Assembly: GCF_900637855.1 (NCBI RefSeq)
Contig: NZ_LR134440.1
Span: 1,550,001-1,614,000, forward strand
Reading direction: 5' to 3'
Source of the DNA: Neisseria animaloris
GTDB taxonomy: Bacteria; Pseudomonadota; Gammaproteobacteria; Burkholderiales; Neisseriaceae
Length of the DNA: 64,000 nt
Shown here: positions 58,121 to 64,000 of the stretch, one piece after another
Numbering within the stretch: position 1 is the stretch's first letter
How the letters are laid out: each line of letters starts with the position of its first letter
The notes under the pieces: generated by a model
Told to the model about the DNA's origin: nothing
The model's input: the letters and a program-made list of their open reading frames with translations, nothing else
Database searches by the model: none
Program-made: the position numbers and the translations under genes

Positions 58121-58419
58121 GCAGATATACCGCGGGTAATAACATACATGCAGTATTATTCTGCCTTGTAATGCCGTTTGTAATTTACTTCTTGAAACTA
58201 TTGTGAACCTGTAATAACCATAGTAGTGGCTAAACTGCTTTGTTAATCTTTGGAGATGCTTTTGTTCCATGCGGATTGTAAGTATAACAGTCGGCAATTA
58301 CGGTTATACAAATGCCTTAGATACATGATTGAGAAGAGGTTGATTGTTAAAGAAAATAGAAAAGCGGGATTGGGAGTTTGATATTGCTTTGTATAAAGGA
58401 AATTTTGGTAAACATTTGG
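58121..58419. other. intergenic region, no recognised gene
   Basis: AT-rich chromosome between nuoN and the tRNA-Lys remnant. Only short open frames without good starts; one on the minus strand overlaps the nuoN terminator and is not credible. Confidence 0.4.
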
Positions 58420-58445
58420 AGGCCGTCTGAAATTTCAGACGGCCT
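58420..58445. repeat. perfect DUS palindrome
   Basis: 26-bp perfect palindrome of two AGGCCGTCTGAA copies joined by two bases, with no gene directly beside it. Confidence 0.8.
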
Positions 58446-58559
58446 GATAAAAATTTGTAAAATGAAAACGGTTTCTTATTTTTAAGATTGGGAAAATTTT
58501 TAGACCGAAAAAGCCTAAAGGTAAACTTTAAAAGCCTTGTAAAATTGGAGATTGTCTAA

Positions 58560-58597
58560 AACAACATAAGCCGCAAGCAATTGCGGCTTATGTTGTT
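58560..58597 (-). terminator. host terminator of tRNA-Lys
   Basis: Perfect 17-bp arms (AACAACATAAGCCGCAA and complement) with GCAA loop. On the minus strand it begins 8 bp after the tRNA CCA end and is followed by TTTTAGAC. It remained on the host side of the insertion. Confidence 0.8.
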
Positions 58598-58605
58598 GAT
58601 TTATT

Positions 58606-58653
58606 TGGTGGGTCGTGAAGGATTCGAACCTTCGACCAACGGATTAAAAGTCC
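58606..58653 (-). pseudogene. 3' portion of tRNA-Lys(UUU): attachment site of the mobile element
   Basis: Reading the minus strand: GGA-CTTTTAA-TCC (anticodon arm, anticodon TTT), GTTGGTC, then the T arm GAAGG-TTCGAAT-CCTTC, acceptor strand ACGACCC, discriminator A and CCA. The D arm and the 5' acceptor strand are missing; past 58653 the sequence becomes AT-rich and unrelated, and even the last anticodon-stem pair is lost. A 48-bp 3' tRNA fragment beside conjugation genes is the mark of an att site (attL) left by a tyrosine-integrase element in a tRNA gene. Confidence 0.85.
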
Positions 58654-58867
58654 TAGAATATAAATATAACTAATTGTTTTTAAAGAAGAGTTAAGCCTGC
58701 AATTACAGTCATATACAGCCGTATTAAAGTGCATTCAGGCACAAATACGGCACACTTTTAAAACGAAAACTTAAGCCTGCCTATCGTATAGGGTATGTTT
58801 AAATTTTCGTTTTTATTTTGAGCTTATCTGTAAAAAAGCGTTAATTATTTGAAGAGGATTTTAAAAA
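58654..58867. other. element terminus with direct and inverted repeats
   Basis: Non-coding. TTAAGCCTGC is repeated at 58691-58700 and 58771-58780. Between them GCCGTATT (58718-58725) and AATACGGC (58744-58751) form an inverted pair. Such repeats next to an att core may be integrase arm sites or an excision-factor/transfer-origin region. Confidence 0.45.
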
Positions 58868-59194
58868 ATGAATTTAATTCAATGGTTGCTGAATGATTAT
58901 GGTTTCCTTAACACTTTAACGATTAGCTCCATAGTAATTTTAGTTTTTTCCTTATGTGTTATTTTTGAAGGGGCATCTATCACTTCAGTAATTTTCGCAG
59001 GAATAATTGGATATATATTAATTGTAAATTTGGGACCAAGTATTGAAACCTCAAACAAATATGGTTCCACCACTCAAAAACAGAATCTTCACCGTTGCAT
59101 CAAATTTTATCAAGAGAAACATCCATATCTGACGATAGATGACAACAATATAGAAGCTGTAACGGCTTTTTGTAATATCAATTTGCGTTGGTAA
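58868..59194 (+). CDS. small membrane protein of the mobile element, unknown
   Basis: 108 residues. Two transmembrane segments (about 15-35 and 38-56, TISSIVILVFSLCVIF and SVIFAGIIGYILIVNL) are followed by a soluble C-terminal half of about 50 residues with two cysteines. GAAGAGGA lies about 10 bp before the ATG. I do not recognise a family. First gene inside the element and much more AT-rich than the host genes. Confidence 0.6.
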   Translation: MNLIQWLLNDYGFLNTLTISSIVILVFSLCVIFEGASITSVIFAGIIGYILIVNLGPSIETSNKYGSTTQKQNLHRCIKFYQEKHPYLTIDDNNIEAVTAFCNINLRW

Positions 59195-59200
59195 GTGTGG

Positions 59201-59359
59201 ATGGATTTTAAACCGCGCTGCCGCCGTTGTTTTGATTCGATTTTGTGGTATCTGAGAAAATCCATTAGAGGAATAAATTATGAACTTCCGAAAAAAACAA
59301 ATTTTACGACGGCGTTTCATATTGAAACCCGAATCTTCTTTTATCCTTTATTTTACTGA
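59201..59359 (+). CDS. possible short ORF with CRRC motif
   Basis: A 52-codon frame starting MDFKPRCRRCFDSILWYL, seven bases after the previous gene's stop. It overlaps the next gene in another frame from 59280. CxxC and the position between two genes make it possible, but it may be chance. Confidence 0.25.
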   Translation: MDFKPRCRRCFDSILWYLRKSIRGINYELPKKTNFTTAFHIETRIFFYPLFY

Positions 59360-59486
59360 AGACGGTTCTTTTGTTTGTATCGTGAAAGCCAAACCACAAT
59401 TACCAAAAATAAAATTAAAGGAGCCATTGCCTATTCGTAATTTCACGATTGAAGAGCCATTGAGTTTAGAACTTCCCACAACTTAA
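59280..59486 (+). CDS. small basic protein of the mobile element, unknown
   Basis: 68 residues. Very basic first 15 residues (FRKKQILRRRF) then beta-rich sequence with prolines (KAKPQLPKIKLKEPLPIRN). No signal peptide or membrane span. A clear AGAGGAATAA ribosome binding site supports translation. Function unknown. Confidence 0.5.
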   Translation: MNFRKKQILRRRFILKPESSFILYFTEDGSFVCIVKAKPQLPKIKLKEPLPIRNFTIEEPLSLELPTT

Positions 59487-59527
59487 TACCAGTCTCTAAA
59501 TAATGCTTATATATCATTTATCGTGAT

Positions 59528-59557
59528 GCCGTCTGAAGTATTTCAGACGGCTTTTTT
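59528..59557 (+). terminator. DUS-pair terminator with T-run
   Basis: GCCGTCTGAA, a 4-nt loop, TTCAGACGGC, then TTTTTT. The first copy is of the AT dialect. It stands just before virB1. Confidence 0.75.
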
Positions 59558-59581
59558 ACCCTTCACATAGGAGTATGTAAA

Positions 59582-60196
59582 TTGAAACGAAATAAGACTA
59601 TTTTCGTATTGGCAGCAGCATTATATTCCGCCATCTGCTCCGCCGCCCCGTATCCTCAATATCAACATTTAGTAGAAAAACATGCGGAGAAGCAAGGTTT
59701 GGACGTAAATCTAGTATGGGCGGTGATTGCCCGTGAAAGCGGTGGCCGATGGAATGCAACTTCACCCAAAAATGCGCGTGGGTTGATGCAGGTGATTCCG
59801 CCAACGGCAGCCCGGATGGGCGTAAACCCCAAGTATCTCTACAACCCTGAACATAACATCATGGCTGGAACACGTTACTTGAAATTCTTGAGTGAGCGTT
59901 ATAACGGCAATATTGACTTGATGCTTGCAGGGTATAACGCTGGAGAGGGAGCCGTGGACAAATACAAAGGTATCCCTCCATACAGAGAGACACAAAATTA
60001 TGTGCGCTTGGTTCGTAACCGCTACGCACAATTGAGTGGGAACCCTGCTCATGTAGCTGGTACACGTACGGCATTCACTAAAGCGGTTTCCCGAGCCAAA
60101 CCCGTCGCTAAAACAGAACGAGCCGAACCGTTAGAAGCCGCTTATGCTCAGGCTCCTAAACAGCATGCGTCTTGGGATGTATTTGGTGACTTTTGA
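59582..60196 (+). CDS. virB1: VirB1-like lytic transglycosylase
   Basis: 204 residues from TTG 59582, set by AGGAG 8 bp upstream. Signal peptide (cleavage after CSA, about residue 21). SLT domain (about 27-150) with the catalytic Glu in IARESGGRW and motifs NARGLMQVIPPTAARMG and MLAGYNAGEGAVDKY. It opens peptidoglycan for assembly of the type IV secretion channel. The C-terminal 50 residues are Ala/Lys/Pro-rich and end DVFGDF. First of a virB1-virB5 gene row. The ATG at 59575 just before it is followed at once by TAA. Confidence 0.9.
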   Translation: MKRNKTIFVLAAALYSAICSAAPYPQYQHLVEKHAEKQGLDVNLVWAVIARESGGRWNATSPKNARGLMQVIPPTAARMGVNPKYLYNPEHNIMAGTRYLKFLSERYNGNIDLMLAGYNAGEGAVDKYKGIPPYRETQNYVRLVRNRYAQLSGNPAHVAGTRTAFTKAVSRAKPVAKTERAEPLEAAYAQAPKQHASWDVFGDF

Positions 60197-60225
60197 TTAA
60201 TTACATATGAAGTTTTTTTGTGTGT

Positions 60226-60248
60226 CCGCCTCTAGGCGGTTTTTTTTT
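60226..60248 (+). terminator. intercistronic hairpin before virB2
   Basis: CCGCC-TCTA-GGCGG followed by nine T, 10 bp before the virB2 start; the GGAG ribosome binding site is the end of the T run. Terminator-like but inside the virB row. Confidence 0.7.
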
Positions 60249-60258
60249 GGAGATTCGT

Positions 60259-60579
60259 ATGAAATATGTAAGTGAAAATACTCGCCAATGGATTAAAGCT
60301 TTTTTGTTGTCCGTCATGCTTGGCGGCGCACAAGCTGCATTGGCTGCTGGTGGACTGTCTTCGGCAGAGAGCAGTCTTAAAGATGTTATTTTGAGTTTTT
60401 ACGGCATCGTGGCCATTTTGGCAGGGCTGGCCATGCTTGTAACGGCTGTTTGGGGTTATTTGGGTCATAAAACCCTGAAAGACGTCGTTGAAGTATGTGC
60501 CTGGATTTTCTTTGCCGGTGCAAGTTTGGCAATAGCCAAGGCGATCTTTGATTGGGGCAAACAAGCCTACTTTTCTTAG
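60259..60579 (+). CDS. virB2: VirB2-type conjugative pilin
   Basis: 106 residues. Long signal peptide (cleavage near ALA, residues 27-29) and two hydrophobic helices (about 43-65 and 75-97) separated by a short GHKTLKD loop, the standard TrbC/VirB2 pilin layout. It polymerises into the T4SS pilus. The ATG at 60259 follows GGAG; the frame upstream passes through the hairpin. Confidence 0.88.
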   Translation: MKYVSENTRQWIKAFLLSVMLGGAQAALAAGGLSSAESSLKDVILSFYGIVAILAGLAMLVTAVWGYLGHKTLKDVVEVCAWIFFAGASLAIAKAIFDWGKQAYFS

Positions 60580-60590
60580 GATAACTAAAA

Positions 60591-61022
60591 ATGCGGAATT
60601 TACCGGAAGTCGATATAGATACCGAATACAGCACCTATGACGGACTGTCCCGCGAAGCCATGATAGCCGGTGTACCGATTGTACCGGCTTTTATTTTGCT
60701 TATCGCATTGATGGTTAGTGCAATGGGGCTGATACCTTTGTTGGGCTTAAAAGCTCTATCCATTTTTTTATTGGGTATTCCTGTTATTGTTTTTTTGCGC
60801 ATCTTGGTAAAAAGGGATGATCAGGCAATACGGATATTAGGATTGGAAATCTACTGGTGGTTTGTCCGACGGAAGTCCGTTTTATTCGGAGACACTTTAA
60901 CTATTTCTGCAACTAAATTTGGAAGAGACCGAGATGATTATACCCGATTTATTAATGAAGATATTGAGGAAGCAGCCGCCGCAGCAAGACTTTTTTCCGA
61001 AAGTCAGTCAGCACGTTTCTGA
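60591..61022 (+). CDS. virB3: VirB3-type T4SS membrane protein
   Basis: 143 residues. A hydrophobic pair (about 30-70, PIVPAFILLIALMVSAMGLIPLLGL...FLLGIPVIVFLRILV) preceded by GLSREAMIAGVP, typical of VirB3/TrbD proteins, and then a charged C-terminal half KRDDQAIRILGLEIYWW. It anchors near VirB4. The 3' end overlaps virB4 by 89 bp in another frame. Confidence 0.85.
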   Translation: MRNLPEVDIDTEYSTYDGLSREAMIAGVPIVPAFILLIALMVSAMGLIPLLGLKALSIFLLGIPVIVFLRILVKRDDQAIRILGLEIYWWFVRRKSVLFGDTLTISATKFGRDRDDYTRFINEDIEEAAAAARLFSESQSARF

Positions 61023-63321
61023 ACATATTTTTCATTACGACAGCGGCTACTTCGGTTTTACCCTTCAATTTGAAGGTATCCCTTTTGAAGGTGTTAACGA
61101 TGGGCATTTGATCGCTGCCAATGAAACATTGAAAAGAGTGCTTAATGCCGCTGGTAAACAGTATGGTAGCCGGTTAGGGTTGTGGACAACAATTCAGAGA
61201 CAGGAAATCAGCTTAGATCACAAGTATGAGTTTTCCTCGACTTTTTGTAAGGAATTTTCAGAACACTATATCAAAGAGTTCGGTGGCAAAAATTACTATG
61301 AAAACCTGTTTTACATAACAGCCGTATTGAAATATACAGATTTTTCAGACGGCCTTGAGGAGGCTCGAGAGCTTTTGGACTTGATGGTAAAAGGGTTGTC
61401 ACTCTTTGAGCCGCAGCCTTTGTCGGTTTATGAAAATGATTCAGGCGTGATCTTCTCCGAGGCATATCAGTTTTTAGGTACTTTGTGCAATGGCGGCTTG
61501 CGCGAAGAAATTCCCTTAACCGCTTCTGCGGCATATAAGGTCATTCCATCGGCAGATCTACATTTCGGTACGGATATTTTGGAAATCAGGAGTGCTGAAC
61601 ACCGTAAATTCGCCACATGTTATGACTTAAAGGACTTTGGCAAAAGCAAAATCATGGTTTTGCTGCCCGTTCTCTCGTTGCCTTGTGAATTTACACTGAC
61701 GCAGAGTTTTGTCTTTACTGAAAATTCGGAGATGCAGACGGCCATTAATAAACAGAATAATGCCTTGATCAGTGCCAACGACCAAGCAACAGATCAGCAG
61801 GAAGAGTTACTGATCGGTAAAGGGGAGCTGGCAGCAGGCAGAACCATGTTTGGTGATTATTCCGCTTCTCTTGTGGTTTATGGTAAGACAGAAAAGGCCG
61901 CCGATAGAAACGGTTCGGCAGCTGTGACGGCATTTCTAAGTGCCCATGCCTTCCGCTTTGTCCGGGCGACTGGCTCTATGCCTTCAACCTTCTTCAGCCA
62001 AATACCCGGCTATCGCCAACGTCCTCGCATGATTCCCAAAACCACTACCAACCTTGCCACTGTTTTCGGTATGCACAATTACCCGCAAGGTAAAAGTTGG
62101 GGAAACCCAATTGGTGATGGTTCCCCCGTTATGCCGCTGAAAACTCTGTCCAATACGCTGTTTAATTTAAGTCTGCATTACAGCCTGAAAAACCTCAATA
62201 TGGTTGGTAAAAAAATAGCGGGGCATACTCTGATTACCGGTGCGACGGGTACAGGTAAGACGGCACTCGAAACGACTGTTTTGGCCTTTATGGAACGCTT
62301 TAATCCCTATATGTTTGTGTTGGATTTGGATAGGGGGATGGAGATTTTTGTGAGAGTGTTGGGTGGGTCATATTTCGCCCTGGAAGAAGGCGTGGATAGC
62401 GGGTTAAATCCGTTCCAACTGCCGGATCTGCCGAAAAATCGCAGTTTTCTGTACCGGTTGGTCAATCTGTGTGCCGGTGGTGCGGACGCTTCGGAAGAAA
62501 GGCAGATCAAATTGGCGGTAGATACCTTGTATGAGCTGGCTTCAGAGCATAGAAATTTCAGCACTTTGTTGGATAACCTGCCTTTTTCCACTTCCAAAAA
62601 TTCGCTACGCACCCGTTTGTCAAAGTGGTGTCGAAGCGAAAATGGGGAGTACGCATGGTGTCTAGACAGCCTGCAAAACCGTTTCAATCCCGACGCTTTC
62701 TACCGGATAGGAATGGATGCCACTTGTATTCTGAAAACAAATTATGAGCCAACAGGACCAGTATTGTCGTACCTGTTTTACCTGAAAGAAATCATGTCGG
62801 AGCGTGTAGCACAGGAAGGTAGTCTGTTGGCTTCGGTTATTGCCGAGTTTTGGTATGCAGACCGTTTCGATATTACTTCCGAGTTGATGCTTAAAACCTT
62901 GAAGACCGGCCGGAAGTTGGGTGAATTTATGTTTTTGGATTCACAATCTCCCGAGGACGCGGCCAAATCTCCCAATGCAGCTGCAATTGTTCAGCAGACA
63001 CCAACTAAGATTTTCCTGCCTAATCCTGATGCCAGCAAAGACGCTTATATGCAATGCGGACTGACGTATAAAGAGGCTGAGGAAGTCATCAAGCTGCACC
63101 CGCTCAGTCGCACATTCCTGATTAAGCAGGGAAAACAAAGCACGTTGGCAACGCTTGATCTGCATGAGTTCGACAAGGAACTGATTGTGTTGTCCGGCAC
63201 GTCGGAAAACGTAGCTCATATGCACCGCATCATGGAAGAGACCGGCAGCGAAGATCCCGAAGTATGGCTCCCGCTGCTTTATCAGACGGTACTGGGGAAA
63301 ACGACCGCCGATACCGCCTAA
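60934..63321 (+). CDS. virB4: VirB4-type T4SS ATPase
   Basis: 795 residues. CagE/TrbE/VirB family N-terminal domain (about 20-400) and a RecA-like ATPase domain with Walker A TGATGTGKTA (about 435-444), MFVLDLDRGMEIF as the following motif and FLDSQSPEDA around the Walker B region. It energises pilus assembly and substrate transfer. GGAAGAG before ATG 60934 sets the start; other in-frame starts are TTG 60919 and ATG 60955. An AG-type uptake sequence (61344-61355, encoding SDGL) shows that the element has evolved within Neisseria. Confidence 0.93.
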   Translation: MIIPDLLMKILRKQPPQQDFFPKVSQHVSEHIFHYDSGYFGFTLQFEGIPFEGVNDGHLIAANETLKRVLNAAGKQYGSRLGLWTTIQRQEISLDHKYEFSSTFCKEFSEHYIKEFGGKNYYENLFYITAVLKYTDFSDGLEEARELLDLMVKGLSLFEPQPLSVYENDSGVIFSEAYQFLGTLCNGGLREEIPLTASAAYKVIPSADLHFGTDILEIRSAEHRKFATCYDLKDFGKSKIMVLLPVLSLPCEFTLTQSFVFTENSEMQTAINKQNNALISANDQATDQQEELLIGKGELAAGRTMFGDYSASLVVYGKTEKAADRNGSAAVTAFLSAHAFRFVRATGSMPSTFFSQIPGYRQRPRMIPKTTTNLATVFGMHNYPQGKSWGNPIGDGSPVMPLKTLSNTLFNLSLHYSLKNLNMVGKKIAGHTLITGATGTGKTALETTVLAFMERFNPYMFVLDLDRGMEIFVRVLGGSYFALEEGVDSGLNPFQLPDLPKNRSFLYRLVNLCAGGADASEERQIKLAVDTLYELASEHRNFSTLLDNLPFSTSKNSLRTRLSKWCRSENGEYAWCLDSLQNRFNPDAFYRIGMDATCILKTNYEPTGPVLSYLFYLKEIMSERVAQEGSLLASVIAEFWYADRFDITSELMLKTLKTGRKLGEFMFLDSQSPEDAAKSPNAAAIVQQTPTKIFLPNPDASKDAYMQCGLTYKEAEEVIKLHPLSRTFLIKQGKQSTLATLDLHEFDKELIVLSGTSENVAHMHRIMEETGSEDPEVWLPLLYQTVLGKTTADTA

Positions 63322-63341
63322 ACAATGCGGTGTGCCGCCAA

Positions 63342-63374
63342 CAAATACCGTCTGATTTTTTCAGACGGTATTTG
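63342..63374 (+). terminator. hairpin after virB4 built from a variant DUS
   Basis: CAAATACCGTCTGA, 5-nt T loop, TCAGACGGTATTTG. Perfect 14-bp arms containing a DUS-like core with one change (ACCGTCTGA). Confidence 0.65.
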
Positions 63375-63381
63375 CTTTTGT

Positions 63382-63403
63382 CCGCCATTTGGCGGCTTTT
63401 TCT
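63382..63403 (+). terminator. intercistronic hairpin before the virB5-like gene
   Basis: CCGCC-ATTT-GGCGG then CTTTTTCTTT, 21 bp before the next start. Nearly the same design as the hairpin in front of virB2. Confidence 0.65.
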
Positions 63404-63423
63404 TTATCTAAAGTGAGGTAATC

Positions 63424-64000
63424 ATGAATATTCGAAAACTCAAAAAAACAGCCATGACAACTTTGATTTCTACAGGATTAATGTTTGGTGCCCTCGCCCC
63501 TGCTACGGCTGGTATTCCAGTAACTAACCCGCTAGGGTTAGCGCAGCAAGTTCAGCAGACAATTCAAATGGGGCAGCAAATCCAAAACCAAGTGAAGCAG
63601 ATTGCAGAAATTAAAAATCAACTAAAAGCCATTACCGGCAACCGCAACCTCGGTAATATCTTAAAAACCGAAGCATTCGAGCGATTGCCGGACGAGTGGA
63701 AGTCGGTTTACAGCCAAGCTATGAAGGCTAAAAACGGGAACTTTGAAGATTTACTGAGTTCCAAAGGCTATGACAAAAATGCCGACGATAACCGTTTGGT
63801 TAAGCATTATGATCTGACTTTAAAAGCCATTAAAGATTCAGAACTGCGTTTTAAAAACATCAAGGCATTGATGAATCAGGTCAACACAACCCAAGATGCG
63901 AAGGCGGCTGCCGACCTGATGAACCGTATTCAATTGGAAAATGCCTATATCCAGCAAAACCAAACCCAATTGGATATGTTGGAACGCTTTATGGCGTTGG
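63424..64000 (+). CDS. virB5: VirB5-like T4SS protein, cut by the window end
   Basis: Partial; 192 codons are visible and the frame is open at the edge. Signal peptide MNIRKLKKTAMTTLISTGL...ATA, cleavage before GIP (about residue 30). A Gln-rich helix follows (LAQQVQQTIQMGQQIQNQVKQ), then mostly helical sequence with the NLGNILKT segment, matching VirB5/TrbJ-type minor pilus-tip proteins. GTGAGGTAATC precedes the ATG. Family assignment rests on helix pattern and gene order after virB4. Confidence 0.75.
   Translation, partial: MNIRKLKKTAMTTLISTGLMFGALAPATAGIPVTNPLGLAQQVQQTIQMGQQIQNQVKQIAEIKNQLKAITGNRNLGNILKTEAFERLPDEWKSVYSQAMKAKNGNFEDLLSSKGYDKNADDNRLVKHYDLTLKAIKDSELRFKNIKALMNQVNTTQDAKAAADLMNRIQLENAYIQQNQTQLDMLERFMAL

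Noticed and set aside
58103..58297. 64-codon minus-strand frame after nuoN
   Set aside because: It overlaps the nuo terminator, has no good start signal and no recognisable domain.
58606..58653. Complete tRNA-Lys gene
   Set aside because: The D arm and 5' acceptor strand are missing; only the 3' part is present.

Overview
This 64 kb window is chromosomal DNA of a Neisseria (Neisseriaceae, Betaproteobacteria). The main clue is the very frequent 12-mer AGGCCGTCTGAA, often as inverted pairs behind genes. This is the AG dialect of the neisserial DNA uptake sequence (DUS); only a few copies have the AT dialect of N. meningitidis and N. gonorrhoeae. The minCDE-oxyR cluster, a RecQ with three HRDC domains and a Fur box in front of nuoA also fit. 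The species cannot be named from the sequence alone; a commensal or animal-associated AG-DUS Neisseria is likely. All calls come from reading the sequence and recalled family knowledge; no database was searched.

Layout. 0-9.4 kb: YccS-like membrane protein, an ABC exporter whose ATPase and permease genes flank metG on opposite strands, a small outer-membrane barrel, a small periplasmic coiled-coil protein followed by a run of 12 C, and an M16 peptidase homologue without its zinc site. 9.4-9.76 kb: a two-repeat CRISPR relic of type I-C character, without cas genes. 9.76-24 kb: purB, a Rossmann/DUF2520 protein, minCDE-oxyR, an alanine/sodium symporter, 5-formyl-THF cyclo-ligase, an adhesin-E-like lipoprotein, recQ, thiG/yciA/thiS, the catalytic M16 peptidase and a PH-domain protein. 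24-41.4 kb: ftsY, a BolA-family gene, ftsEX, pncC, a patatin-like lipoprotein, glmS, glmU, a small lipoprotein, a HAD phosphatase, thiB, bioH and comF (divergent with overlapping start codons), trmL, rlpA, ruvA and an ABC half-transporter.

41.4-58.1 kb: the complete respiratory complex I operon nuoABCDEFGHIJKLMN, behind a strong Fur-box match. It has two AT-rich insertions: a coiled-coil lipoprotein gene between nuoF and nuoG, and a CDF-type cation transporter with an N-terminal metal-binding-like domain between nuoH and nuoI. Eikenella-dialect uptake sequences also occur around nuoE-nuoG.

58.6-64 kb: the left end of an integrated mobile element. The 3' portion of a tRNA-Lys gene (anticodon TTT, CCA end encoded) sits on the minus strand, still followed by its host terminator but without its 5' half. 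To its right come two small unknown genes and then type IV secretion genes virB1, virB2, virB3, virB4 and a virB5-like gene cut by the window edge. This fits an integrative and conjugative element inserted into tRNA-Lys, with the rest of it (integrase, relaxase, other virB genes and the restored tRNA) beyond the right edge.
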